This document shows, one piece after another, positions 1-10,064 of a stretch of DNA of 64,000 bases. Every line of letters begins with the position of its first letter. Within the stretch, counting starts at the first letter, position 1. The stretch comes from Allium sativum (taxonomy: Eukaryota > Streptophyta > Magnoliopsida > Asparagales > Amaryllidaceae): the NCBI GenBank assembly GCA_030737875.1, contig CM060910.1, positions 617,161,303 to 617,225,302 on the forward strand, given 5' to 3'. The position numbers and the translations under genes are program-made. The notes beneath the pieces were generated by a model that was not told the DNA's origin, did no database searches, and saw nothing but the letters and a program-made list of their open reading frames with translations.

Positions 1-2
1 TC

Positions 3-232
3 GTCCACGACTCAGATATGACTATTTCACCTGATCAGTTAGAGGACTTCGAAGTAGAACCGAGGCGGTTGGGAACCGCAAGCCGATTCGTATTGTGGGG
101 CACGATACGAAGCAACTTCGAAGGAAGGCGGTGAAGCTAGTCAAGGTTCTGTGGGGCGAGGACGAGAATGATTGTACTTGGGAGACAAAGGAGAGCATTA
201 GAAAGACATATCCAGAACTCTTTGCCTGGTAA
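3..232 (+). pseudogene. Chromovirus (Tekay-like) polyprotein C-terminus with chromodomain tail, frameshifted
   Basis: This is the last ~75 codons of a Ty3/gypsy polyprotein, cut by the window edge. The first ~20 codons (HDSDMTISPDQLEDFEVEP) read in the frame starting at base 3. The remainder reads in the frame of base 2 (PIRIVGHDTKQLRRKAVKLV, then KVLWGEDENDCTWETKESI) and stops at 230-232 after PELFAW. One or more small indels near 55-80 therefore break the gene. The order 'R-x-K-x-V-x-LVKVLW ... ATWE-x-E ... R-x-x-YPELF' is the hallmark of the integrase C-terminal chromodomain of plant chromoviruses, which steers integration into heterochromatin. Short 3' spacer, polypurine tract and LTR follow directly, as expected for the 3' end. 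Assignment to Tekay rather than another chromovirus clade rests on the 3' untranslated signature and is less certain. Confidence 0.85.
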
Positions 233-396
233 GATTTACTTTGCGATTTAGTTATTCCGCATGCTTGGATAGACTTATTTTACTTGTTTTGCATGTTTGA
301 TGGTTGCTTTATGGTTGATAGGCATGCGGGAACCTTTGTGTGTGTGTTTTGATTAGGGAATTTCGGGGGCGAAATTTCTTAAGGGGGGGGGGAGAG
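233..396 (+). other. 3' untranslated spacer and polypurine tract of the Tekay-like element
   Basis: The non-coding spacer ends in TTTCGGGGGCGAAATTTC, then AAGGGGGGGGGGAGAG (381-396) directly before the LTR's TGTAACG. The polypurine tract primes plus-strand DNA synthesis. The 'TTCG(G/A)GG(A/G)CGAAAT ... TTAAG-GGGG' block is typical of Tekay/Del chromoviruses and recurs at the same place in families A and B of this window. Confidence 0.85.
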
Positions 397-1424
397 TGTA
401 ACGACCCGTATTCTACACATCATAGGATCGTAGAATATTTATTTCTTTCCCGTATGAAGTCGTATGGTCATGTAACTTTGGGAAACATCCACTAGAGTCA
501 TTTCCCATGTTCATGATTTTTTCGATTTTTAAATGACCATTTTGCCCCTAGTTGGTACTGTTTTGGCCATAACTTTTGATTGGAAAGGAATTTTGACCTG
601 AAACCACTTCCATTGGATTCGTTTGATGGTTTACCTTTCCGTAGAGTGGTCATAACAGCCAAACGGACTTACCGTTTGGGAGATATGGCTGAAATAAGGT
701 TTGGAGGGTGAAAAACTGCTTAACCGGGCCAAATCGGGTGATTAGTGGACAGGCCCATAACCCATTTCGGGATTAGGGTTATGGGAAGGCTGAAATGAGA
801 TAGAGGATCATTCCATTTCAGTTTTCTAGCCTCCACTTATCACCAAGGAACCCTAAAAATGGCATCCAACCTCTAAATCACCTCCAAATCACCTTTTGGT
901 CAAGGATTTGGCTTAGCAACCTCTAATCAAGGAAGATCTACATCAAAACAACATTGGAGCTGCTATTTAGCATAGAGATTCACATCAAATCAGAGCTTTA
1001 TTTCAGATCTTAGTTTATTTTGTGGCTAAGGTGAGTGATTTGCATAGTTTTGCACTAATTATGGTTAATTAAGGGTGATTAGTGTTAATTAGCGAATTTA
1101 AGCATGATAAAATTCTGGGAAAATGTTCATAAATTCCTAAATGATGTTTTAGACCTCTGATATGAATTTGGGTTAATTTGGTTAAGTTTTGCTAATCCTA
1201 TCATTAGTTTCACCTAAACATGCTTAAGGGGAAATATGGGGTTTTGGGTATGTTTGATCCATTTTAACCTATCATATTGATGTTTTGATGTTTGTGGTTG
1301 ATTATGCATGTTGCTATGACTGTATGAAATGCTTTGTGATTGATTTCAATAGTTAGAATGGTCGAAAACGTCGTCGAATGGCGTAAACACTTGCTGGAAC
1401 AGTTTCAGAAAACAGTGCAGGGTT

Positions 1425-1830
1425 TGGATCGGATCGGATATGGGGCTCGGATCGGATATGTTGAACTGAGCAAGGAATTCGATCGGATCGGAACCCAACA
1501 CTTGGGGAAAATGGCAAAAAGGAAGGCCACGCTAGCTGGACTGGGATCGGATCGGATTAGGGAGTAGGGATCGGAGCGGATAGAGGAGGATAGATCGGAT
1601 CGAAACACGTAAAGGATGAGGAGGCGGAGCGGAGCGGAAGCATGAACTGGAGGGGGAGTGGCACCCGACCCGAACCGAGGAGAAACGCCCGACCCGAACA
1701 GATGGAGGACACCCGACCCGAACCGCACTAGAAGAAGACCCAACCCAAACAAATGGAGGATACCCGACCCGAACCGATGGCTTGAGGAGGAACCCGACCC
1801 GACCCAGTATTGACCAATAGCCCAAGATGC
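1425..1830. repeat. GATCGG/CCCGACCCGA-rich tract inside the Tekay-like LTR
   Basis: Many copies of GGATCGGATCGG and, on the same strand further right, ACCCGACCCGAACCG with spacings of 20-30 bp. It is GC-rich against an AT-rich background. It generates long spurious ORFs on both strands. Confidence 0.7.
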
Positions 1831-1979
1831 AAAGGTAGTCCAATATGGGAAGTTAGAGCTCAGGATCCAGTTGGGAACCGATGAGTTCACTTCATGGTTG
1901 GACTTTGTTGTGGGACGTGTGCTAAGGAGTTGTCGACGTTCATAACTTCGATTCACCACTAAAAATGAATGATGGCTAC

Positions 1980-2292
1980 TTATTAGTGCAGTAGGGTCAT
2001 TATGACCTGAGGGGCAAGGTGATGGTAGCAAGACTACGTTATCAGTGCAGTAGGGTCATTATGACCTGAGGGGCAAGGTGATGCGTAGTAAGACTATGAG
2101 CCAGCACAGATGGGGTGAACAACTCCATGGGGCAAGTGGACATAATAAAGATTGGTAAGGCTATGAGCCAGTGCAGTGGGGTTCTTGTGACTCCATGGGG
2201 AAAAGTGGACATAGCAAAGGATTTGTGGCTACGTTATCAGTGCAGTGAAGCCATTTATGACTTCATGGGGCAGAGTGATCGTAGCAAGGTAT
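1980..2292 (+). repeat. Five degenerate ~60-68 bp tandem repeats in the Tekay-like LTR
   Basis: Units begin near 1980, 2039, 2099, 2166 and 2234. Each has 'TATCAGTGCAGT-GGG-CAT-ATGACCTGAGGGGCAAG-TGAT-GTAGCAAG' or a variant. The first two are nearly identical and the later ones diverge (for example CTCCATGGGGCAAGTGGACAT). No protein function is inferred. Confidence 0.8.
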
Positions 2293-2555
2293 GTTGGGTG
2301 ATCGAAGTGGTGAATATCGTATGCTTTACGCACTGAGTGAGAGATGTGAGGATGGATGCTATGTTTGATTGTTTGCCATCACTATGACATGCACACCTCC
2401 CCCACCTCCGTATCTTTACACCGTTTGATATGGTACCTTAGAGTGTTGTACAGTATGTAGTGCTAACTCTTTGGTTGTAGGTCCAGGTTCAGGTATGTTT
2501 TAGTCTACCTGTTATCGTTCACTTTAGATGCTTATCGCTCATACCAGGCTTTATG

Positions 2556-2609
2556 TCTGACCCAGAGTTTTATGTCTCCTCTTTTTACTCTGGGTGCTCA
2601 CACGAGCAG
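2556..2609 (+). other. Twin-hairpin module, Tekay-like LTR version
   Basis: Stem 1 is ACCCAGAGT (2560-2568) with ACTCTGGGT (2587-2595). Stem 2 is TGCTC (2595-2599) with GAGCA (2604-2608). Position (about 430 bp before the LTR end) and flanks match the module in families A and B, where stem 2 is TGCCC/GGGCA, a compensatory change. Probably acts in the RNA near the R/U5 or polyadenylation region (inference). Confidence 0.6.
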
Positions 2610-3034
2610 ACTAGAGACAGGTTAGCTGGTGATGCGCGAGTAGCTGATTTGGAGGCGGGCAGGAGGCTTCCACGTATGATATATATATACACATTCTCCC
2701 TGTGTCGTTGGTGGTCGCTACTTGGGCATTAGTAGTGTACCTCCTTTATCTTACTTTTGCTTTGAGACAGTTTGAAAGTTGTAATAAGCTGTATTTTGGA
2801 TTTCCGCTGCTATGATGTTTAGTTCTGATTTTCAGCTTATGCACTGTCTCTCCTGTTTTATGTCAAGTATGTTTTTATTATATTTTGTTCTATGCGCTGT
2901 GAGACATTCTACAGGTTCTTTGTGTGTTCATTTCCTTATTCCCTTTCCTTCTCACGACCCGTTCCGTGCTAACTGGACATGTGTACAACGCACTTTTGGA
3001 GTAAATGTCGGTTGGTGCGGGGCGGGCTGTCACA

Positions 3035-4014
3035 TAGGGTAGTTAAAACCGGGGCCGTCCCTAGTACGGCTCCTCGCTCTATCTTAAAGCCTCGCAGCTT
3101 TTGACAATGGGGATTTCATGCATCAAGTTCGCACGCAGGAGGCATGTATATTTTTTTCATTTCCACAAACTAATCCTATGTGGGTTCAACTAAATAATTC
3201 TCAACCACAAACGGGTATTTTTCAACCACAATCAATCAATTTCAACCACAAACAATCAATTTCAACATTCGCTATCAACCAATTTTCACACCAATCACAA
3301 CCAATAAATATCGTCCATGGTTTGTGGACGAGGGGCATATATATATATATATATAAGTATATTTCACTTCTATTTCAACACATATATAATTTTTACAACG
3401 CATATATAACTTATACATCGAACGTAAAACTTATACAACGCTTATACAGGAGGTGTACAACTATATAATTCATACATTGACTATATAATTTATACATCAT
3501 CGTTTTCTATATCGTTTATAATTCAAAAATCTCACACTGGGTTCCACTCCACCAAAAATAGCAGGAGGCTCAGAAAAATATGCGGTCTGTTCTAGAATGT
3601 AGAAGGTGTCCACATGAGTCCACTATCCTTGTTTCACTGAATTTCGTCAACAAACGAAGAAGATACGATTTTTACAGTGAAATAAAAAACCATAGCGCTT
3701 TAAACTGCTATTAAATAGCTTAAAATAGTTTCAGCCATTACCTATCCGATTTGTTCAAAACTAGGTCTTCAAATAACTTCTAATCCGTTGAACGATACGG
3801 GGATCGGGTTGCACAACGATGTACAGCTAGGAACGACGCCTCCAGGGGGTACCACCTCGTCGAACTCGCGCGTGCCAGGAAGGAGGAATTCAAGCTTGAA
3901 CGACGAACCTTCACGAGGTCGATGCGAGCTAAATATGGAGCGAGTGGAGGTGAATCAAGTATGGATTTAGAGAGGAGGAGGAGCTCTTCAAAAACTTCAA
4001 CTGGAGCGGGGGGC
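3035..4014 (-). repeat. Family A LTR, minus orientation, distal fragment
   Basis: The reverse complement of this stretch aligns with about 4975-5980 of the plus-strand solo LTR next to it. Shared landmarks include the CCATGGACGA block, the 'GGTGGAGTGGAACCC' block and the end '...CCCCGGTTTTAACTA'. It continues at 9073-10064 once the inner solo LTR is removed, and it is truncated on the left by the Tekay-like element. The inverted neighbour gives the region a large hairpin shape. ORFs at 3118-3468 and 3788-3970 are repeat by-products. Confidence 0.85.
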
Positions 4015-6060
4015 TGTAACGACCCGGAAAATCTGAACCAATTTAAAAACTTTAAATTGGCTATTTTAGTGGATTTTAAATATTTAAAATAAATATTTTA
4101 AATAATAGCAATGAAAAGTGAGTTTGAATCGACATTTGAAAATGAATATAATTAATTCTAATTATAAACAAGGCCTGAAATGGCGCGGCAGTTTCAAATT
4201 TTCATTTCAAACTTTGACTGACTGTACCAGGTGCAAAAAAAAACGGATTTGAGTGAAACCAAAAATATTTAAATCTGTTAGTGAATACCTTTCTAACGAA
4301 TCTGAAAAATCAAAGTTTCATAGCAGAAAGCAAAAGTTATGGCCAAATGAATTTTCTGAAAGGTCGCTATGGAAATTATATAGCCCGTGAAAATGGCTGT
4401 TTTGCAAACAACCTCGAAATTCGACGAAACCACTTTTGTTGGATCCGGGATGTGAAGTTATTGCTAGGTTTCCAATTTCATAATTTTTGAAGCTAGTATG
4501 TGAGCGTGGCAAAGGAAAATGTGTTTTGGTCAATTACAGTTAAATTGGATCGACCAAAAATGGGCCATTTTTCAAACGGTCTCAGATTTCGACAAAACTA
4601 GTTTTGTTGGGACCGTATCGTCAAAACATAGCCAGATTTATTTTTCTAGAATTTTTCGAATCAGTTTGTGGCCCTAGCAAATTGAAATGTACGTTCAAAT
4701 CGAATATTGAATGTTATATATTTTAAATTGAATGAAAACTGACTGAAACATTCGAATGGGCCTTCGAAACATATCCCATTATGTTCGGAATGGGGGTAAA
4801 ACGCTAGGGACGACAGTCGTTGCGTCTGGATTGGGGTTCGTGAGTGAAAGAGGGTATTTTCGAAATTTAAAAATATATAAATAAATCTGATTCGTCCACC
4901 TCAACTCTCTCTCTCCCCGACGAGCGAATAACCGACGGAAACCCTCTTCCTCCTTCTCTCCTCGATCACGCCCAAACCACACAACAAAACCGTATGCTCC
5001 TTTGGAAGAATTTGAAGATCCCACTCTCCTCTTTAAATCCATACCACTTCCGCCCTTTATCGTCGAGTGTCGTCTGAGATCCGTCGCTCTGAAGTGTCGG
5101 CGTTCGACGCCAGTTTGCTCCTCGATACCCAGTTCGAGTTCAACAAAGGGGGGTCCACGGGCGCGCTTTCGAGGCTCTACAATGGGGTACAACCCGATTT
5201 CGTTCAAGTGTTTCGGATTTCACGTTAAAGCCAAACCTAGTTTCGAATCAAAATAGAAAGGTGCGGCTGTTTTTATTTTAAACCAATTAATAGCAGTATA
5301 AAGCGCTACCATTTCTGATTTCACTATAAAAATCATATCTTTTTCATTTCTTGATGAAATTCAGTGAAACAAGAGACAGTGGACTCATGTGGACGTCTTC
5401 TACATTCTAGAAGAGACCGCATATTTTCTGAACCTTCTGCTATTTTTGGTGGAGTGGAACCCAATGTGAGATTTCTAATTTATAAACGATGGAAAACGAC
5501 GATGTATAAATTATATAGTTGATGTATGAGTTATATAAGCATTGTACACCTCTTGTATAAGCGTTGTATAAGTTGTACGTTCGATGTATATGTTATATAT
5601 GCGTTGTAAAAATTATATATGTGTTGAAATAGAAGTGAAATGCGTATATATAAATATATATATATATATATACGCCCCTCGTCCACAAACCATGGACGAT
5701 ATTTATTGGTTGTGATTGGTGTGAAAATTGATTGATTACGAATGGTTTATTAGAATTGTTTGTGGTTGAAATTGATTGATTGTGGTTGAAAAATACACGT
5801 TTGTGGTTGAGAATTATTTGGTTGAAACCACATAGGATTAGTTTGTGGAAATGAAAAAAATATACATGCCACCTGCGTGCGAACTAGATGCATGATTCCC
5901 CATTGTCAAAAGCTGCGAGGCTTTAAGGTAGAGCGAGGAGCCGTACTAGGGACGGCCCCGGTTTTAACTACCCAGCCGTTATGCTACCGAAATTTTGAAT
6001 AATATTCATGTGTTAGAATTATTTTCCTGTGTTGAAACTATATTCGTGTGTTGAATAGAA

Positions 6061-6580
6061 ACCCTTCATGTGTTGAATAGAAATTCATTCGTTGAATCAT
6101 ATTCATGTGTTGAATGATATTCGTGTTTTAAATAAATTGTTTTAACAATAGAAATCACATTTTTACTATATATATACAAACTATAGAAAACCCTTCATGT
6201 GTTGAATAGAAATTCATTCGTTGAATCATATTCATGAGTTGAATGGTATTCGTGTTTTAAATAAATTGTTTTAACAATAAAAATTACATTTTTACTATAT
6301 ATATACAAGCTATAGAAAACCCTTCATGTGTTGAATAGAAATTCATTCGTTGAATCATATTCATGTGTTGAATGGTATTCGTGTTTTAAATAAATTGTTT
6401 TAACAACAGAAATCACATTTTTACTATATATATACAAACTATAGAAAATCATTCATGTGTTGAATAGAAATTCATTCGTTGAATCATATTCATGTGTTGA
6501 ATGGTATTCGCGTTTTAAAACAAATTGTTTTATAATAAAAAACATATTTTTAAACATCTATATGAACTATATAAAATAGT
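6061..6580 (+). repeat. 129-bp tandem repeat (about four copies) in the solo LTR
   Basis: 'CCTTCATGTGTTGAATAG' recurs at about 6062, 6191, 6320 and 6449, an exact period of 129 bp, with only a few substitutions between units. A degenerate continuation runs to about 6660. Confidence 0.9.
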
Positions 6581-7497
6581 AATGTTTTGAAATAAATTGC
6601 CTTACAATAAAAATCACATTTTTACTATATACATCAATAGTTGAAAATAGCGAAGTGTTGAAATAATTGTCGGTTGGATAAAAATATCGTTTTTATCAAA
6701 TGTATGAAAAGAATATAGTTTTGAAATCGAAGAATCGATATATATATAAATAGAATTGAAATATATCGAATAGCGAAGCTATAGTTCGTGTTTTAAAACC
6801 GTGATTTCAAACGATTAGTGCGGGAGATCCGACCATCGGATTTTCCTGAAACCGAAACCGTTGGGTTCGCTTTGGAAATATCTTTCCAACGACACCAACT
6901 TTGTGAAGATCCAACGGTTGGATTGTCTGGAATGTTTAATTCAAATCTGAAGAAAAACAGCGCTAGAATCGATTATATTTATATATATATAAATATAATT
7001 ATATTTAATCGAATAACGACGCTGCAGTTCGTATTTTGAAATCGAAACTTCAAACGATTGTACCAGGAGATCCGACCGTTGGATTTTTCCCAAAATTGGA
7101 ACCATTGGATTCGTTTTGAAAAGATATTTTTAATGATGTAAATTTTGTGAAGATCGAACGGTTAGATTTTCAGATATGTGTAAATCAAATATGAAGAAAA
7201 ACAGCGCCACGGCCGCGTTATGGCCCGAAGCGTCGTTTGAATGAATTGGCTATTTTAAAATAAATAAAAATAGCGATTAATCGTTATAAAATATTATAAA
7301 CTATATGGAATGTGACATTTAGAAAATAACTGAAGGTTAGCTAAGTCGAGTGGTTTTCGGGTTTTGATCTGATGTTGGTTTCGGCCTTTGGGGTTAATAT
7401 TTGGGAAATCGTTCTTTTACTGATTGACGGTTAGTGACTAATGAATTCAAATGAGGCATATGTTGTGTTTGTGTAGCACTAGTTATTTATATACGCG

Positions 7498-8746
7498 AGT
7501 TGCTCAGAAAGACTGGGTTTATCCCATTCTGAATAGCTGAATCGACGATAAGAAATCGAAGATGAAGACGGTGGTTGAAGACCGGAGATCTTCACCTCGT
7601 TTGGATGGTAACTGATGTCCTGATTGGGAGGCATCCCAAAATATGGATAATGAGTGGTGATCGTCTAGACGTACGTGGAGATCGATGGGTTTGCGAGGTA
7701 TATAGTGCCTCCGGTTTCGTTCAGACCCAGAACGGACTTGTAAATGGATGGTGTGTCTGACATTGGAATTTATTCTGTGTGATTGATATCCATCAGTTAC
7801 ACGGTGTGAATTGCCTGCGTGGCATGCTAAGATGCAGTGATCAGGGCTTCTGTTGAAAAGCAAAGTCTTGTGATTGATGATCAAAGCACCGCCTGTGTGG
7901 CGTAGCCTTGTGTATAACGTGAATTCGCGAGCCTCACACCCCAGTATGAACCAGAAACGGGAGAGGACCTCAGGGGGGGACATGCGTTTCTTTCTAGCTA
8001 GAAGTGGCGTCAGGGGTTTTACACGCGTTGACGAGTTTGACTTATGTGGTTGTTACTGTTGCGAGGCGCCTCGGTTATATCGGTCGATCCGGAACCGATG
8101 GAGTCATTCGTTGGCTCATTGACGCCCCACAGGGTGGGGAAACGCATTGTTCAGGCATTTTAATTCACATCGGTGGACCGGCCCTAACGATCCAAAGGCA
8201 TGACTGAGTACTTGCCTAAGGCACGGGCTAGAGCGTCTCGAATTCGGTAAGGACTATCTTTTGCCTTGGTTCATGACGGAAATCCAATTTCCAAATACGT
8301 GACTGTGCGGTTTTGATTGTATACCTATATATGGTGACATAGTGGTATGGGGCATTAATGCCGTATATGATTGATACTTATGATTTGAAATTGCTTTTGA
8401 AACATATAAACACTAGTAGTAATATCAAATGCTTTTGTTTTATTCGTATCAAGCATATTTTGGCCATTATAAGGTAAAAACTCTATCCTCCGGTTTGCGT
8501 AGCATTGTGTGATGGGAACTGAGTCTTATAATGGCTTCATGTTTATAAAAAGTATTGCGATGTTTAAAGATTTACTTGTTTTAAAACTCTGGCAATCCAA
8601 TGGAGTAAACCCGTTCCACGAAAGTGGCGTGGTCCTGTGATTGGTCATATTTTAAATGTGTTGAGTAGATTTCTCATACCAGTCCTATGACTGACTCGTA
8701 GTTTGTTTCACTTTCAAACTCGGGTGCCCCTTTTTCTACACGGGCA
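7498..8746 (+). other. Structured-RNA candidate region in solo LTR 4015-9072
   Basis: Hairpins in order: AGTTGCTCAGA (7498-7508) with TCTGAATAGCT (7528-7538); weak TCGAC/TCGA stem near 7542; GAAGACC-GGA-GATCTTC near 7578; palindrome CGAGGCGCCTCG (8062-8073); GCCCCACAGGGT near 8124; GCCATTATAAG (8463-8473) with CTTATAATGGC (8525-8535); AGTTTG (8700-8705) with CAAACT (8715-8720); TGCCC (8725-8729) with GGGCA (8742-8746). The stem pairs differ from other copies by compensatory or wobble changes. Confidence 0.6.
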
Positions 8747-9072
8747 GCCTTGTATTCAGGTTTTAGCTGGCTTTCTTTGGATAGCTGGAGCTGAAGATGG
8801 ATTATATCATTTATCTCTTTTTATGTTGTTCAGCTCCTATTGTACATATTATGTTTTTTTCCGCTGTAGACATTTATGTATAGCTGAACTGTATTTGTAC
8901 TAAGTACGATCCTGTATACTGTGTAACTCTGATGATTACGTTTATCAGTATATTCTATTGTGCATTATCTGGTGTATTTATTTATTTATTTCTGCTCTGC
9001 TATTATCTATTTATGTGTTATATTCCAAAGATTACCCTTGCCACCGTCAGTACGGGATTCGGGGTCGTCTCA

Positions 9073-10064
9073 GGGGCTAAAGGTGGATGTGGCGGTCAGA
9101 ATCGGGGCTGGAAATTTTGAAGGCCTTTCCGCCTTTAATCGTGGAGGGAGAGAGAATATCGGGGGGGGGGATCTGATGTGGACCAATCATGTTTTCTTTT
9201 TATTTATAAATTTTTAAAAATTCAAAAATACCCCTTACCTCCTACGAACTCCAATCCAAACCCAACGACTATCGTCCCTAGCCAAATACCCTCATTCCGA
9301 ACACAATGGGATATGTTTCATAGGCCCATTCGACTATTTCAGTCAGTTTTCCTTCAAATTAAAATATAAAACATTCAATATTTAATTTGAACGTACATTT
9401 CAATTTGCCGGGGCCACATATTGATTCTAAAAATTCCCTAAAAATAAATCTAGCTATATTTTGATGATACGGTCCCAACAAAACTAGTTTCGTCGAATTC
9501 TGAGACCGTTTGAAAAATGGCCCTTTTCTGGTCGATCCATTTTAACAGAAATCGACCGAACACATTTTCCTTTGCCATGCTCACATACTAGCTTCAAAAA
9601 TTATGAAATTTGAAACCTAGCAATAATTTAACATCCCGGATCCAACAAAAGTTGTTTCGTCAAATTCCGAGGTCCTTTGCAAAATGGCCATTTTCACGGG
9701 CTGTATAAAATCTATAGCGACCTTTCTGAAAATTCGTTTGGCCATAACTTTTGCTTCCAGCTATGAAACTTCGATTTTTCAGATTCGTTAGAAAGATATT
9801 CACTAACAGATTTAAATATTTTTGTTTCACTCAAATCCGTTTTGTTTTGCACCCGCTACTGTCAGTCAAAGTTTGAATTCAATTTTTGCTACCGCGCCAT
9901 TTCAGGCCTTGTTTATAATTAGAACTAATTATATTTATTTTCAAATGTCGATTCAACATACTTTTCATCGTTATTATTTAAAATATTTATTTTAAATATT
10001 TAAAATCCACCAAAATAGCCAATTTAAAAATTTTAAATTGGTTCAGATTTTCCGGGTTGTTACA
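9073..10064 (-). repeat. Family A LTR, minus orientation, proximal fragment
   Basis: The reverse complement begins TGTAACAACCCGGAAAATC at 10064 and runs collinear with the first ~900 bp of the solo LTR at 4015. Shared landmarks include the 'TGGCGCGG-AG-TT' block, the 'CGACGAAAC-A-TTTTGTTGG' blocks and the 'CATATCCCATT-TGTTCGGAAT' block. It joins 3035-4014 when the inner solo LTR and one TSD copy are removed. No polypurine tract follows at 10065, so the DNA to the right is either flank or unrelated. Confidence 0.88.

Larger units (their letters stand above)
397..3034 (+). mobile_element. 3' LTR of Tekay-like chromovirus (2,638 bp)
   Basis: The LTR runs from TGTAACGACCCGT right after the polypurine tract to GGGCTGTCACA, giving TG...CA ends. 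Beyond 3034 the sequence is homologous, inverted, to the family A LTR up to the exact boundary, which confirms the end. The predicted target duplication is TAGGG (3035-3039); its partner would lie left of the window. The LTR holds a GATCGG-rich tract (1425-1830), a ~60-bp tandem repeat (1980-2292), and near its end the twin hairpin shared with families A and B. ORFs in both strands through 1340-2340 follow the repetitive composition and are not convincing genes. Confidence 0.85.
4015..9072 (+). mobile_element. Family A solo LTR (5,058 bp) with TSD GGGGC
   Basis: It starts TGTAACGACCCGG and ends GGTCGTCTCA, flanked by GGGGC at 4010-4014 and 9073-9077, a perfect 5-bp duplication. No PBS, internal region or second LTR is present, so it is a solo LTR left by LTR-LTR recombination. 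It is collinear with the LTRs of the complete element at 48813-62234: GC-rich island near 4900-5230, CCATGGACGA block near 5690, 'GGAGATCCGACC-TCGGATT' block near 6825 and 7068, hairpin cluster 7498-7600, GAGGCGCCTC palindrome at 8063, covarying stem 8463-8535, and terminal twin hairpin. Small ORFs inside are not conserved in other copies. Confidence 0.93.

Noticed and set aside
1405..2031. 208-aa minus-strand ORF in the Tekay-like LTR
   Set aside because: Frame produced by GATCGG/CCCGACCCGA repeats; no domain and no start context.
3035..5980. A foldback DNA transposon with ~0.95-kb terminal inverted repeats
   Set aside because: The right arm is an integral part of the LTR 4015-9072, whose TSD is exact, and the left arm continues at 9073-10064. 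Nested inverted LTRs explain the symmetry better.
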